Source: CAIYUC01 sp963682005
Lineage (GTDB): Bacteria; Bacteroidota; Bacteroidia; Bacteroidales; FEN-979
Length of the DNA: 64,000 nt
Assembly (NCBI GenBank): GCA_963682005.1
Contig: OY820914.1
Location: 2,480,001-2,544,000, forward strand
Reading direction: 5' to 3'
How positions within the stretch are numbered: position 1 is the first letter of the stretch; each line of letters starts with the position of its first letter. The notes under the pieces are model-generated. The model ran no database searches and was not told the origin of the DNA. It saw only the letters and a program-made list of their open reading frames with translations. The translations under genes were made by a program, and so were the position numbers. Shown piece by piece: positions 33,622 to 42,588 of the stretch.

Positions 33622-36600
33622 TTATCCAAGCTTCCGTGCCGTCCTGTTCGACTTCATCCTCTTCAGCTTTGTCTTGATCTCGTAGTCGATCAGATACATG
33701 GCAGGAACGAAAATGAGGGTGAGGAATGTAGAGAAGCTTAGTCCGAAGATGATGGTCCAGGAAAGCGGTCCCCAGAACATTACATTGTCGCCGCCAAACC
33801 AGAGATGAGGGTTCAGGTCGGTGAACATTGTGATGAAGTCGATATTCATTCCCACGGCCAGTGGTACAAGACCGAGCATGGTCGCTGTTGCGGTAAGGAG
33901 AACCGGAGTGGTCCTGGTCTTACCTGCCTGTATAATGGCCTCGCGTGTTTTCATTCCGCGTTCTTTCAACACATCACAGAATTCCACGATCAGGATCCCG
34001 TTCCTCACAACAATCCCTCCAAGTGCAACAATTCCCAAACCGGTCATGATTATACTGATGGTCATATGGAAGATGACGATTCCAAGCAGCACCCCGATGA
34101 TGCTGAAGATCACTTCACTAAGAATGATCAGGGATTTACTAACCGAACTGAATTGCGTGATCAGGATAAAAAAGATAAGACCAATGGCAATGAGCATGGC
34201 TTTCATGAGGAACATCATCGTTTCGGCCTGGTCCTCACGTTCCCCTGTCAGATTGATCTCCACCCCTTTTGGTGTAGTGAATCCCTTTGCAGCCTGGGTT
34301 ATAGCTGCAACAACTTCATTGGGAGTATAACCAGATAGCACTTCGGAGGAGATGGTGATTACCCTTTTCAGGTTCTTACGGTTGATGCCACCATATGTAT
34401 CTTTGTAACTGATCCTGGCCACGGATGAGATGGGGATCTGCCTTAGCTGCCCCGAAGTCATGTCCCTGTAAGTGATCCTTGCATTGATCACCTTGTCGAT
34501 GTTCTTGCGCTGCTGTTCGGAATAGCGCACCTGGATCGGGTATTCATCTTCCTCTTCCTTGTACTTTGAAACCTCTTTTCCATAGATCGCAGTTCTCAGC
34601 TCCATTCCGATCTGTCCGACCGAAATGCCTTCTCTGTTGGCCCTTACCCGATCGATTTCAATGATGATCTCAGGCTTGTTGTTATCGAAATCAGATTTGA
34701 GTTTTTCAATGCCCGGAATATTCAATGAATCCAGGTAACTTTTAAAACGATCTGCAGAAACGATAAGCTGGTCCAGGTTTTCGCCGGAGATTTCGATGTT
34801 TACAGGCTTTCCGGTTGGAGGTCCCATGGTATTCTTCTGGACGCTTATCTCTGCTCCCGGAATACCTTTTACCATTGCACGTATGCTGTCGAGGTAAATA
34901 AGTGTGCTGGCACCATGCCGGTACCTGCTCTCCACAAAGTTAATGGAGACTTTCCCTTTATTTGAAGCGGTTGTTCTGTCGAACATTCCTTCTCCAGCTC
35001 CAAACCCGACATTTGAAACAATCGATTCCACCAGCGGATTATTCGCGCCAAGCACCCCGGTGATCCTTTTCTCAATAATCTTCGTGACCGAATCGGTAAC
35101 AACCTGGTCAGTACCTTCAGGCATTTTTACATAAACCCATATGCTGTTGGGATTGTTGTTCGGGAAAAAGAGAACTTTGGGTTTTGCGATCCCGGTGAGA
35201 ATAATTGAAATAAAGAAAAGGACAACCACTCCAGCGAAAAGGTAATAAGGATTTCTTTTCTTAAGGAAGAACCGGAGATTCTTTTCATAAAACGACATCA
35301 CTTTGGGCCACCAGTTGTTCTGGAATTTGAAGGTGATCCCTTTGAGCCATATCCTGTAAAGTGCATTCAGTATGGCAAGGAATACCAGGAAGTTGCCTAT
35401 TCCGAAGGCACCGCCTAAATAGAACATCAATGCAACGAAGACGATGATGGCGCTGGAGATAAGAAGTGTTTTGTAATTTGTTTTATGCTCCGTTTTTTCA
35501 TATTCGTGCTTCATGAAGGTAACGGCAAACACTGGGTTCATGATATAGGCCACGAACAGCGAGGCAAAAAGAGTGAGGATCAGCGTGACTGGCAGATAAT
35601 GCATAAATTTTCCGACGATTCCCGGCCAGAAGGTTAAGGGGAAGAAAGGAGCAAGGGTCGTAAGTGTTCCTGAGAGGATAGGCAGAAAAACCTCACCGGC
35701 CGCCCTTTTGGCGGCCTTCACAATGTCTGGTTCCGTCCGGTGGATCCTGTGCGTGTTTTCAATAACCACGATTGCATCATCCACGATGATACCGAGGGCG
35801 AATATAAATCCGAACATGACGATCATGTTCATGGTAAATCCAAGTCCGGGCATGATGAAATAAGCCACGAACATGGAGAGTGGAACGGAAAGACCGACGA
35901 AAAATGCATTGTTGAATCCCATGAAGAACATCAGAACAACTGTCACGAGCAGGAACCCGATGAGCTCCGTGTTGTTAAGTTCCTCCAGCGTGCTACGGGT
36001 GAACTTCGACTGGTCGCTGGTGATCGTTACATTGAGGTCGGGAGGAAATTCGTTTTTCTTCATATCATCCAGCGCCTTCTTGATCTCATCCGAGGCATTC
36101 AGCAGGTTTTCGCCGCTTTTCTTGATGACGTTCAGGGTGATCACATTCTTGCCGTTGATCCTTGAAAAGCTTTCCTGTTCCTTAAATGAATCATTCACCT
36201 CGGCGATATCCTTTACATAAACAATTGCACCACTCCCTGATTTGACCAGGATGTTCTTGATCTCATCCGGGGACTTGAATTGCCCCGCAACCCGGATGGT
36301 CCTTTTAGATCCGAAGGAGGTAACAGTGCCTGCAGAAATCGTCACATTTTCACTGGAAATGGCCCGTTCAAGATCGGAGAACGAAACACTGGCAGCCTGC
36401 ATTTTGTACATATCGGCATTGATCTGAATCTCACGGTCGAGCGCTCCAACAATATCCACACGGGTGATTTCCTTGAAGGTTTCGATCCGGTCCTTGGTGT
36501 CATCAGCCAGTTTCTTCAGGCGTTGAAGGTCATAATCACCCGAAATGTTGATATACATGATCGGTATTTCCGAAAGATCGACCTGCAGGATATCCGGTTC

Positions 36601-37005
36601 TTTGGGGAGATCACTCGGAAGGTTCGTTTTTGACTTGTCGACTGCATCCCGGACACGCTGCTTGGCTTCCGAAACTTCGATTGTAGGATTGAATTCGACA
36701 ACGATCGAGGAAAAATCCTGTACCGACTTGCTGGTGATCTTCTTTACATCGGCCAGTGATTTGATTTCCTTTTCAATCGGCCGTGTCACCAGGTTTTCCA
36801 TGTCTTCGGGGGAAGTTCCCGGGTAGGGTGTGCTGATGATGATGGTGGGAATCACAATCTCCGGGAATTGTTCCTTCGGGATGCTCAGGTATGAAAGCAA
36901 TCCAAGCATGGTGATGATGACCGTGAGAACATAGATGCTTGTCCTGTTATCGATCGACCAGCTGGTTGCGAAAAATTCTTTGAACTTAGTCTGCTTTTCT
37001 TTCAT
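33622..37005 (-). CDS. RND-family efflux pump, inner-membrane subunit
   Basis: A 1127-residue AcrB-like transporter. Twelve membrane helices are arranged in two halves with large periplasmic loops: TM1 near 25-45, TM2-6 near 345-560, TM7 near 600, TM8-12 near 945-1110. TM4 carries GIIVDDAIVVIENTHR, with the proton-relay Asp pair. A 60-70 residue insertion of hydrophobic and Lys-rich sequence around 500-590 makes it longer than E. coli AcrB. Works with the adaptor encoded just upstream and a TolC protein. The substrate is unknown. Its 3' end abuts the S23 element. Confidence 0.93.
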   Translation of the reverse strand: MKEKQTKFKEFFATSWSIDNRTSIYVLTVIITMLGLLSYLSIPKEQFPEIVIPTIIISTPYPGTSPEDMENLVTRPIEKEIKSLADVKKITSKSVQDFSSIVVEFNPTIEVSEAKQRVRDAVDKSKTNLPSDLPKEPDILQVDLSEIPIMYINISGDYDLQRLKKLADDTKDRIETFKEITRVDIVGALDREIQINADMYKMQAASVSFSDLERAISSENVTISAGTVTSFGSKRTIRVAGQFKSPDEIKNILVKSGSGAIVYVKDIAEVNDSFKEQESFSRINGKNVITLNVIKKSGENLLNASDEIKKALDDMKKNEFPPDLNVTITSDQSKFTRSTLEELNNTELIGFLLVTVVLMFFMGFNNAFFVGLSVPLSMFVAYFIMPGLGFTMNMIVMFGFIFALGIIVDDAIVVIENTHRIHRTEPDIVKAAKRAAGEVFLPILSGTLTTLAPFFPLTFWPGIVGKFMHYLPVTLILTLFASLFVAYIMNPVFAVTFMKHEYEKTEHKTNYKTLLISSAIIVFVALMFYLGGAFGIGNFLVFLAILNALYRIWLKGITFKFQNNWWPKVMSFYEKNLRFFLKKRNPYYLFAGVVVLFFISIILTGIAKPKVLFFPNNNPNSIWVYVKMPEGTDQVVTDSVTKIIEKRITGVLGANNPLVESIVSNVGFGAGEGMFDRTTASNKGKVSINFVESRYRHGASTLIYLDSIRAMVKGIPGAEISVQKNTMGPPTGKPVNIEISGENLDQLIVSADRFKSYLDSLNIPGIEKLKSDFDNNKPEIIIEIDRVRANREGISVGQIGMELRTAIYGKEVSKYKEEEDEYPIQVRYSEQQRKNIDKVINARITYRDMTSGQLRQIPISSVARISYKDTYGGINRKNLKRVITISSEVLSGYTPNEVVAAITQAAKGFTTPKGVEINLTGEREDQAETMMFLMKAMLIAIGLIFFILITQFSSVSKSLIILSEVIFSIIGVLLGIVIFHMTISIIMTGLGIVALGGIVVRNGILIVEFCDVLKERGMKTREAIIQAGKTRTTPVLLTATATMLGLVPLAVGMNIDFITMFTDLNPHLWFGGDNVMFWGPLSWTIIFGLSFSTFLTLIFVPAMYLIDYEIKTKLKRMKSNRTARKLG

Positions 37006-37014
37006 TGGAAAGTC

Positions 37015-38127
37015 TTATTTGTAGTCGATGACCTGGCCTTCATAAAGATCCTTGTACCCCGCAGTGATTATCCGGTCGCCCTCTTTCAACCCGGATTTAA
37101 TTTCTGTCAAACCATTATAGGTAATGTTGGTTTCGATGTATCTTTTCCGGGCGACTTTTTTACCATTTTCATCGACTGCGACAAAAACATATTGCCCTTC
37201 ATTTTTGGATGATTGGATATAGTTTTGTGGAATAGCAATCGTATTTGGGTTAACGTAATCCTTGATTTTGATCACAGCGATCATATTTGCCCTGTATACA
37301 TTTTGATCCTGGGTGAGTTCAGCCTCTACCGTGAAAGTCCGGTTAACCGGGTTGATGTATTTGCTCGCAAAGGTTACGCGCTGCTCGAATTCCTCATTGA
37401 AATCGGGCAGGAAAATTTTAACCTGGTCACCGGTATTGATCTTGGCTGAATAAGCCTCACCAACGTCGGCCACCACTTTTGCCCTGGCAAAGTTCACGAT
37501 CCTGAAAGCCGGAACTCCCACGGATGCAAGCTGTCCGACTTTTACCGGGATGTCTTCAACGGTTCCGTCGATCGGGGCGGTTATCGCTGACATTTTGATC
37601 TGGTCCTTGATGGTGGCGATCTTGTTCTGAATCGATTCCATGTTATTCTTCGCAGTAAGGTACTGCACTTCCGAACCGATTTTCTGATCCCAGAGATTTT
37701 TCTGCTTCTGGTACAGATCGGTTACGAATGCCAGCTGGCTTTCAAGGTCAAACAGGTTTTGCTTAAGCACATCCGCATCCTGTTCAGCAAGGATCTGGCC
37801 TTTCTTAACAAATTCACCTTCCCTTACAAATATTTTTGTGACAACCCCAACCGTACGTGGACTTACGCCGATGTTCTCATTTCCATCCACCCGGCCCTGC
37901 ACTTCGATATAATGCGCGAAAGGCTGGGCCTTGAGAAGTTCGGTTGCAACGGTGGCGGTAGGGGCATCACTGTCGGGTTTGATCTCTGCTTCCAGTTTTG
38001 TAATCTGGTCGGTGATCTTGTCACGTTCCTTTTTAAGTTCCTGGAGCTTTGCCTGTTTATCCATGCTGTTGTTCTTACAGCCGATGACAAGAAAAACCAG
38101 GCCGAGGATAAAGATCAGTTTTTTCAT
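37015..38127 (-). CDS. RND efflux periplasmic adaptor (membrane fusion) lipoprotein
   Basis: A 370-residue adaptor with a lipobox (FLVIGC, Cys17). A coiled coil at about 22-52 is followed by the lipoyl-like half motifs (GVVTKIFVREGEFVKKGQIL and GTVEDIPVKVGQLASV), an alpha-hairpin between them, then beta-barrel and membrane-proximal domains. This is typical MFP architecture. The stop lies 9 nt before the RND start, so the two are co-transcribed from the promoter at 38174-38181. Confidence 0.93.
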   Translation of the reverse strand: MKKLIFILGLVFLVIGCKNNSMDKQAKLQELKKERDKITDQITKLEAEIKPDSDAPTATVATELLKAQPFAHYIEVQGRVDGNENIGVSPRTVGVVTKIFVREGEFVKKGQILAEQDADVLKQNLFDLESQLAFVTDLYQKQKNLWDQKIGSEVQYLTAKNNMESIQNKIATIKDQIKMSAITAPIDGTVEDIPVKVGQLASVGVPAFRIVNFARAKVVADVGEAYSAKINTGDQVKIFLPDFNEEFEQRVTFASKYINPVNRTFTVEAELTQDQNVYRANMIAVIKIKDYVNPNTIAIPQNYIQSSKNEGQYVFVAVDENGKKVARKRYIETNITYNGLTEIKSGLKEGDRIITAGYKDLYEGQVIDYK

Positions 38128-38173
38128 AGAAAAGATGAATTTTTGGGGTAGAAATTATTTTCAAAATTTTGCG

Positions 38174-38181
38174 CAAAGGTA
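38174..38181 (-). promoter_or_regulatory. -7 box of the MFP-RND operon
   Basis: caaaggta on the plus strand reads TACCTTTG on the minus strand, an exact TAnnTTTG match 46 nt before the adaptor start. The operon therefore does not need the tetR-tolC promoter. Confidence 0.55.
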
Positions 38182-38365
38182 GGTAAAATCCGGAATCGAT
38201 TAAAAACTTTTGATGATAAAAAGTTTCCAGATGATGTTCTTGTTCCGACCCCCAAAAAAACATACCCGGAGCCACTTTAACACGCATTCCAACTTCCCGG
38301 AAATGAAGGAAAGATCAAGGGAAAGGAACGGAATGACCTTCCACGGATCTGTGCCAGGGAAGGTC

Positions 38366-38393
38366 AAAAAAAAAACCGCCCCTTTCGGAGCGG
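38366..38393 (-). terminator. Rho-independent terminator of the 38419 lipoprotein gene
   Basis: On the minus strand a 7-bp stem (CCGCTCC with GGGGCGG, one T-G pair) closed by a GAAA tetraloop is followed by ten T residues, 25 nt beyond the stop codon. Confidence 0.92.
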
Positions 38394-38418
38394 CCGTTCA
38401 CCAATTAAACAAAGCAGA

Positions 38419-39387
38419 TCAGTGCAGTGGAAGATACACCGTACCTGTTTGGCCGTTCACTTCCCAGTCGACCCTGTATCTGTCGGGCCAGGTATCGCAG
38501 GTAACCGGTTGATTATTGTCATCAAACCCAAATGTTACCGTGGCTTTTTTACTTTTTCCGGGGATCTGAAATACCTTTACTCCGGAACAGGGGTCAAAAT
38601 TGAAATCCTGTTTATGAACAACGGATTCGTTGATCTGCGTGTAGAATTCCTCACCGTTCCTGTTTGTACCCCATACGCATAGCTTGTCATAACCGCCTTC
38701 GTTTCCGAACCCGTCTTCTGTGAGGATAAGGTGTCCGACAGTATCTGTTGGCAAGGGCGGAGTACCTGTAAATGTTCTCAGCCGCGAGATATGCCATGTC
38801 CGGATCGTTCCGTCATCAAACGTCGCAATCAGATTGCCGCTGATCTTGTGAGTTATGGAACTGATCCCGTTTCCGAGCTGCCAGATCACACCTCCGGTCA
38901 CATTCTCAAACCGTTTTTTGCCATTCAGTATGAGGGATTTTCCTGATGCCAGCCTGGTGATGGTATCATTGATAAAGGTCACGAACACTGTGGCATTGGG
39001 CATATACCAATTGGTGTTCAGGTTCTTTTTTACTTCAACTACACCGTACCTGGAGACGGTCTGGTGGCAATTATTCCCATGGTACCTGATGTGGTAAATA
39101 ATGGTATCGCCGATCACAGTAGGAGAGTCAACGGTAACGTTGCAGGGTCCTCCCCAGAGGAAGGATGATTTCAGCTGGCTTGAACTGGAGGAAGACAACA
39201 ACAGGTTGACATCGTTAAATGCATCATCTGTGGCGTCCTGGACCTGGTTTTCATCCTTTGTTACCTGTTGCAATGTAGATGAATCTTCCGGAAGTTTGTT
39301 TGTTTTTTCTTTTTTACAACCTGATAAGATCATGCCCAGCAGGAGAACCAGCAAGGCAGCTAAGGTGAAAAATTGCTTTGTTTTCAT
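38419..39387 (-). CDS. Lipoprotein of unknown function
   Basis: A 322-residue lipoprotein: signal sequence with lipobox MILSGC (Cys24). A Lys-rich spacer and a Gln/Asp/Asn region follow, then a Ser tract (about 66-73). The remaining 230 residues are rich in beta-strand with paired Cys (for example in GGPCNVTV, CHQTV, LCVWG, DPCSG and VTCDTW). No domain that I can name. Probably sits in the outer or inner membrane leaflet. Transcribed alone, with a textbook terminator. Similar proteins occur in Bacteroidetes as uncharacterised lipoproteins. Confidence 0.75.
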   Translation of the reverse strand: MKTKQFFTLAALLVLLLGMILSGCKKEKTNKLPEDSSTLQQVTKDENQVQDATDDAFNDVNLLLSSSSSSQLKSSFLWGGPCNVTVDSPTVIGDTIIYHIRYHGNNCHQTVSRYGVVEVKKNLNTNWYMPNATVFVTFINDTITRLASGKSLILNGKKRFENVTGGVIWQLGNGISSITHKISGNLIATFDDGTIRTWHISRLRTFTGTPPLPTDTVGHLILTEDGFGNEGGYDKLCVWGTNRNGEEFYTQINESVVHKQDFNFDPCSGVKVFQIPGKSKKATVTFGFDDNNQPVTCDTWPDRYRVDWEVNGQTGTVYLPLH

Positions 39388-39508
39388 TTGTAAGTGATAT
39401 TAGTTTGTGATTTATGGTTGAACTCTTTTGTTGTTATACACAGGAACGATGGTTTACCCTTAGTCACGCTTGAATTATTTCCGGAGGAACCTGAATTCAA
39501 CGCAAATC

Positions 39509-39539
39509 CTTGTCGAGTTGAAAACATAATCTATATTTG
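39509..39539 (+). promoter_or_regulatory. Promoter of the alpha/beta hydrolase gene
   Basis: CTTG (39509-39512), a 19-nt spacer and TATATTTG (39532-39539, exact -7 match) lie 44 nt before the start codon. Confidence 0.55.
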
Positions 39540-39583
39540 AGCATGAGAAAGCGGTTTATTTTCCAATTCAGGATCCTTATATT

Positions 39584-40576
39584 ATGAAAACACTCCTAAG
39601 TTTTTTTTTGCTCTTGTTAACAATCCAATCTTTTTCACAAAACAAAACTGCCAGGGATTATGGATTTCAGCATCTCCGTGTTGTATACCAAGGTGACACC
39701 GTTGATATTTTAATAAAATCCAGCCAAGGGGAAGAACAGAAAAAAAAACCATTATTTCTCTTCTGCCAGGGAAGTTTGCCACAACCTCTTATTAAATATG
39801 ATGAACAGGGAATCTATGGAGTTTTCCCATTCAATCCTGACAGCTTATCCAGGTATTACCATTTAGTAATAATAAGCAAACCATATATCCCGCTTGTTTA
39901 CAATGTCAAATCCTTAGGTGAAAATTTTACATACAAAGACATTCACGGAAGAATTCCGAAAAAGTATTCAGACCGGAATTTTCCCGGCTATTATGTAAGC
40001 CGGAATGTTTATATCCTGAAGTATTTAGTGAAACAACCCTGGGTTTCAAAGGAAAAGCTGGTTGTTGCCGGGCATTCAGAAGGAAGCACCATCGCTGCGA
40101 AAATGGCCTTTCTTTATTCAGGGATCACCCATTTGATCTATTCAGGTGGCAATCCGATGGGCCGGATCATGTCAATCATCGGTCAGCGGAGATCTGTTGA
40201 AACGGACAGTACCAGGTATGGGGAAGAAGAATTCCAATACTGGAAGTCTGTGGTGGAAAACAGGTCAGATACGGGTTCTTCGGAAGCCGACACATATAAG
40301 GCTACCTATGAATTTTCAGAACCATCGAAAGAATACCTGGAGAAACTTAAGATCCCGGTTTATGTATGTTACGGGACAAAAGACTGGAATACCCCTTTCA
40401 TTGATTATTTAAGGGTGGATATGATCAGGCAAGGGAAAAGCAATTTTACATTCAACGCTTATGTTGGCACTGAACACAATTATTTTCCAGTCTTTTCAAC
40501 GGGAAAAACAAATTATGACATCTATAATTGGGATAATGTTGCGAATGATTGGAAAAACTGGTTAAGTCAACATTAG
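39584..40576 (+). CDS. Secreted alpha/beta hydrolase
   Basis: A 330-residue exported protein: signal peptide 1-19. The nucleophile elbow is GHSEGS (Ser near 164), the acid is likely the Asp in YGTKDWNTP (near 269), and the catalytic His lies in VGTEHNYF (near 301). This fits a dienelactone-hydrolase or peptidase-like serine hydrolase. The oxyanion-region FLFCQGSLP suggests ester or peptide substrates, which cannot be named. No T9SS domain, so a periplasmic location is likely. Transcribed alone. Confidence 0.85.
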   Translation: MKTLLSFFLLLLTIQSFSQNKTARDYGFQHLRVVYQGDTVDILIKSSQGEEQKKKPLFLFCQGSLPQPLIKYDEQGIYGVFPFNPDSLSRYYHLVIISKPYIPLVYNVKSLGENFTYKDIHGRIPKKYSDRNFPGYYVSRNVYILKYLVKQPWVSKEKLVVAGHSEGSTIAAKMAFLYSGITHLIYSGGNPMGRIMSIIGQRRSVETDSTRYGEEEFQYWKSVVENRSDTGSSEADTYKATYEFSEPSKEYLEKLKIPVYVCYGTKDWNTPFIDYLRVDMIRQGKSNFTFNAYVGTEHNYFPVFSTGKTNYDIYNWDNVANDWKNWLSQH

Positions 40577-40641
40577 TAGGCCCGCAATTCCCTGATTGTA
40601 GTGTTACTGATGCCAGAGTGATGAAGTTTCTGATAGAAAAT

Positions 40642-41037
40642 TCATCCTGGTTTTTCAGGGATCTTCTTTTTCCGGGTCGTTTTTTCAAGATTCGACTTCG
40701 CTGTTTTAATGCTTGCAGCGAAAATTGCCAGAAGTTCATTGGCCTCAGTCTTCAGGTCCTTTGTTTTTTCGGGACTAAAGATGTTGAGACCGTCGATTAG
40801 CTCAAGCCAATACAGGGTTTCATCCGTTTCTTCTTCAACATTTTTTAGTTTGCTGATGAATTCCCTTGTTGATTTTGACCTGCAGGCGGCACGGTAACCC
40901 GCCCCGATAGAGGCAGCCGACCTGACCAGGTGGTGAGCAATGGCATCGGTCGCTTTTGACCCAGGCAGAAAGTCCGCCATTTTCATGATCCTGACCGAAA
41001 ACCGGAATGTCCGTTCGCTTAAATCCTGTTGCTTCAT
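40642..41037 (-). CDS. Second four-helix-bundle protein (S23 / Avd-like family)
   Basis: A 131-residue helical protein from the ATG giving MKQQDLSERT; an ORF extension of 23 codons upstream is hydrophobic and unlike the family, though an ATG five codons earlier is possible. Family features are LSERTFRFSVRIMKMADFLPG, AIAHHLVRSAASIGAGYRAA and SKLKNVEEETDETLYWLELI, with a basic C-terminus (KTTRKKKIPEKPG). It belongs to a different subgroup from the gene at 33120 (four-helix-bundle type with the R-S-A-A-S-I-G-A core). No heptamer arrays flank it. The role is presumably nucleic-acid binding, unproven. Confidence 0.88.
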   Translation of the reverse strand: MKQQDLSERTFRFSVRIMKMADFLPGSKATDAIAHHLVRSAASIGAGYRAACRSKSTREFISKLKNVEEETDETLYWLELIDGLNIFSPEKTKDLKTEANELLAIFAASIKTAKSNLEKTTRKKKIPEKPG

Positions 41038-41130
41038 AGTTTTTTTTCTCATTAATCGGCCGGACCATGAAAAGGTAATATGTTTACAGGGAAAAGTTAT
41101 TAACAATGCCGGATGCAGGGAATCTTCCTT

Positions 41131-41751
41131 CTATTTGAAATGCTCGATAAGGATCTTATCGCGGCAGAAGCCTGTTTCCTGTTGTTGAAGGTTTGAACAT
41201 ACAATAACAATACGTTCGCCGGTAAATTTCTGAACCAGGTCCATATACCATTCCGAGCCAGCCTGATCAAGGTTGCTGGTCGGTTCATCGAGAAGCAGCA
41301 GTTGGGTATTGCTCAACATGGCCAGGATAAGCTTAACCCTTTGTTTCATCCCGGAAGAGAATTGGCGGATAGGCTTATGATCAATGTTTCCCAGGTTCAG
41401 GATCTTCCTCATCTCAGGGATCGAATATCCCGGCATCGGCTGTTTAAATGAGAAATGGAATTTCAGCATTTCCGGCAGGGTGAATTCCTCAATCAGTTCC
41501 TGGTATGGTGCCACGATTGAAAGGTGATGGAATATGTTTCCGGGGCTTATTTCTTTATCTTTAATGAAATACCTTATTGTACCTGAAGTCGGGTGAATGT
41601 TGCCGGCGATAACCTGCAATAGGGTTGATTTACCGGAGCCATTCCGGCCAAGGATCGCACAGGGATTGTCTTTTTCAAATGTATAGGTGAGCCCCCTGAA
41701 GATCCAATCGGTGTTGAATTTCTTTCCTGTATTCTCGAGTAGGATCTTCAC
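41131..41751 (-). CDS. ABC transporter ATP-binding protein
   Basis: A 206-residue ATPase subunit with Walker A GRNGSGKST, signature FSSGMKQRVK, Walker B LLLLDEPTSNLD and a final switch His replaced by Cys-Ser in VIVCSNLQQ. That His loss is unusual and could reduce turnover. No permease gene is adjacent, so its membrane partner is elsewhere or this is a regulatory ATPase. It lies 45 nt after lpxA in the same direction, so it may be co-transcribed with the lipid A genes. Confidence 0.86.
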   Translation of the reverse strand: MKILLENTGKKFNTDWIFRGLTYTFEKDNPCAILGRNGSGKSTLLQVIAGNIHPTSGTIRYFIKDKEISPGNIFHHLSIVAPYQELIEEFTLPEMLKFHFSFKQPMPGYSIPEMRKILNLGNIDHKPIRQFSSGMKQRVKLILAMLSNTQLLLLDEPTSNLDQAGSEWYMDLVQKFTGERIVIVCSNLQQQETGFCRDKILIEHFK

Positions 41752-41796
41752 GGGAGAGGAGATGTAATTTCAGGTATGGAACGCGGAACAGAATGG

Positions 41797-42588
41797 CTAT
41801 TTCGACGACAACCGTGAATAGCTCCTCATGAGGCCACGGCTTGAATTCGCGATGAATGAAAGGATCTCATCCCGTTCAGGTGTAGCTTCCACCTTGGCTT
41901 CGATGTATTCGACAGCCTGTGTGACATTGAATCCTTTTACAAAAAGGATGCGGTAGATGTCCTGGATCTTGTTGATCACTTCGGTGCTGAAACCTCTCCG
42001 GCGCAAACCGATCGAGTTTATTCCCACATAGGAAATGGGCTCTCTGGCGGCTTTGGTATAGGGCGGAACATCTTTGTTGACAAGGGACCCTGCAGAGATC
42101 ATGGTATGACCTCCGATATGACAAAACTGGTGGACAGCAACCATACCGCCAAGGATGGCCCAGTCATCTATCGTGATGTGCCCGGCAAGCATGGCGGCAT
42201 TGGCCATGATCACATTTTTTCCGATGATGCAATCGTGGGCAACATGAACATAGGCCATGAGCAGGGTATTGTCCCCGACAACTGTTTCATAACTGGCTTT
42301 GGTTCCCCGGTTGATGGTTACAAACTCACGGATTGTAACATTATTTCCGATCTTAACAATTGTATCTTCACCTGCGAATTTAAGATCCTGGGGGATGGCA
42401 GAGATCACGGCACCGGGAAAAATCCTGCAGTTCTTTCCGATGCGTGCACCTTCAAGGATGGTCACATTCGACCCTACCCAGGTGCCTTCTTCAATCACGA
42501 CATTCTTATCAATACAGACGAACGGCTCGATAACAACATTGTTGGCGACCTTTGCCTGTGGGTTTACATACGCGAGTGGCTGGTTCAT
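41797..42588 (-). CDS. lpxA: UDP-N-acetylglucosamine acyltransferase
   Basis: A 263-residue cytosolic trimeric left-handed beta-helix acyltransferase, the first step of lipid A synthesis. Hexapeptide repeats run from about residue 8 to 180. The catalytic His is in YVHVAHDCIIG (near 117-123), and a C-terminal helical domain (about 190-263) completes the fold. The ATG overlaps the stop of lpxC-fabZ by 4 nt. Acyl-chain choice (Bacteroidetes often use long hydroxyacyl chains) cannot be read. Confidence 0.96.
   Translation of the reverse strand: MNQPLAYVNPQAKVANNVVIEPFVCIDKNVVIEEGTWVGSNVTILEGARIGKNCRIFPGAVISAIPQDLKFAGEDTIVKIGNNVTIREFVTINRGTKASYETVVGDNTLLMAYVHVAHDCIIGKNVIMANAAMLAGHITIDDWAILGGMVAVHQFCHIGGHTMISAGSLVNKDVPPYTKAAREPISYVGINSIGLRRRGFSTEVINKIQDIYRILFVKGFNVTQAVEYIEAKVEATPERDEILSFIANSSRGLMRSYSRLSSK

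Noticed and set aside
33805..34338. Long plus-strand ORFs opposite the RND gene (also at 35740-36165), and others opposite metH and lpx genes
   Set aside because: They are antisense shadows of well-conserved coding frames and contain low-complexity, His/Asp-rich translations.
40577..41130. Inverted repeat around the second S23-type gene
   Set aside because: Only an 8-base match (attccctg and its complement) is found, which is expected by chance.
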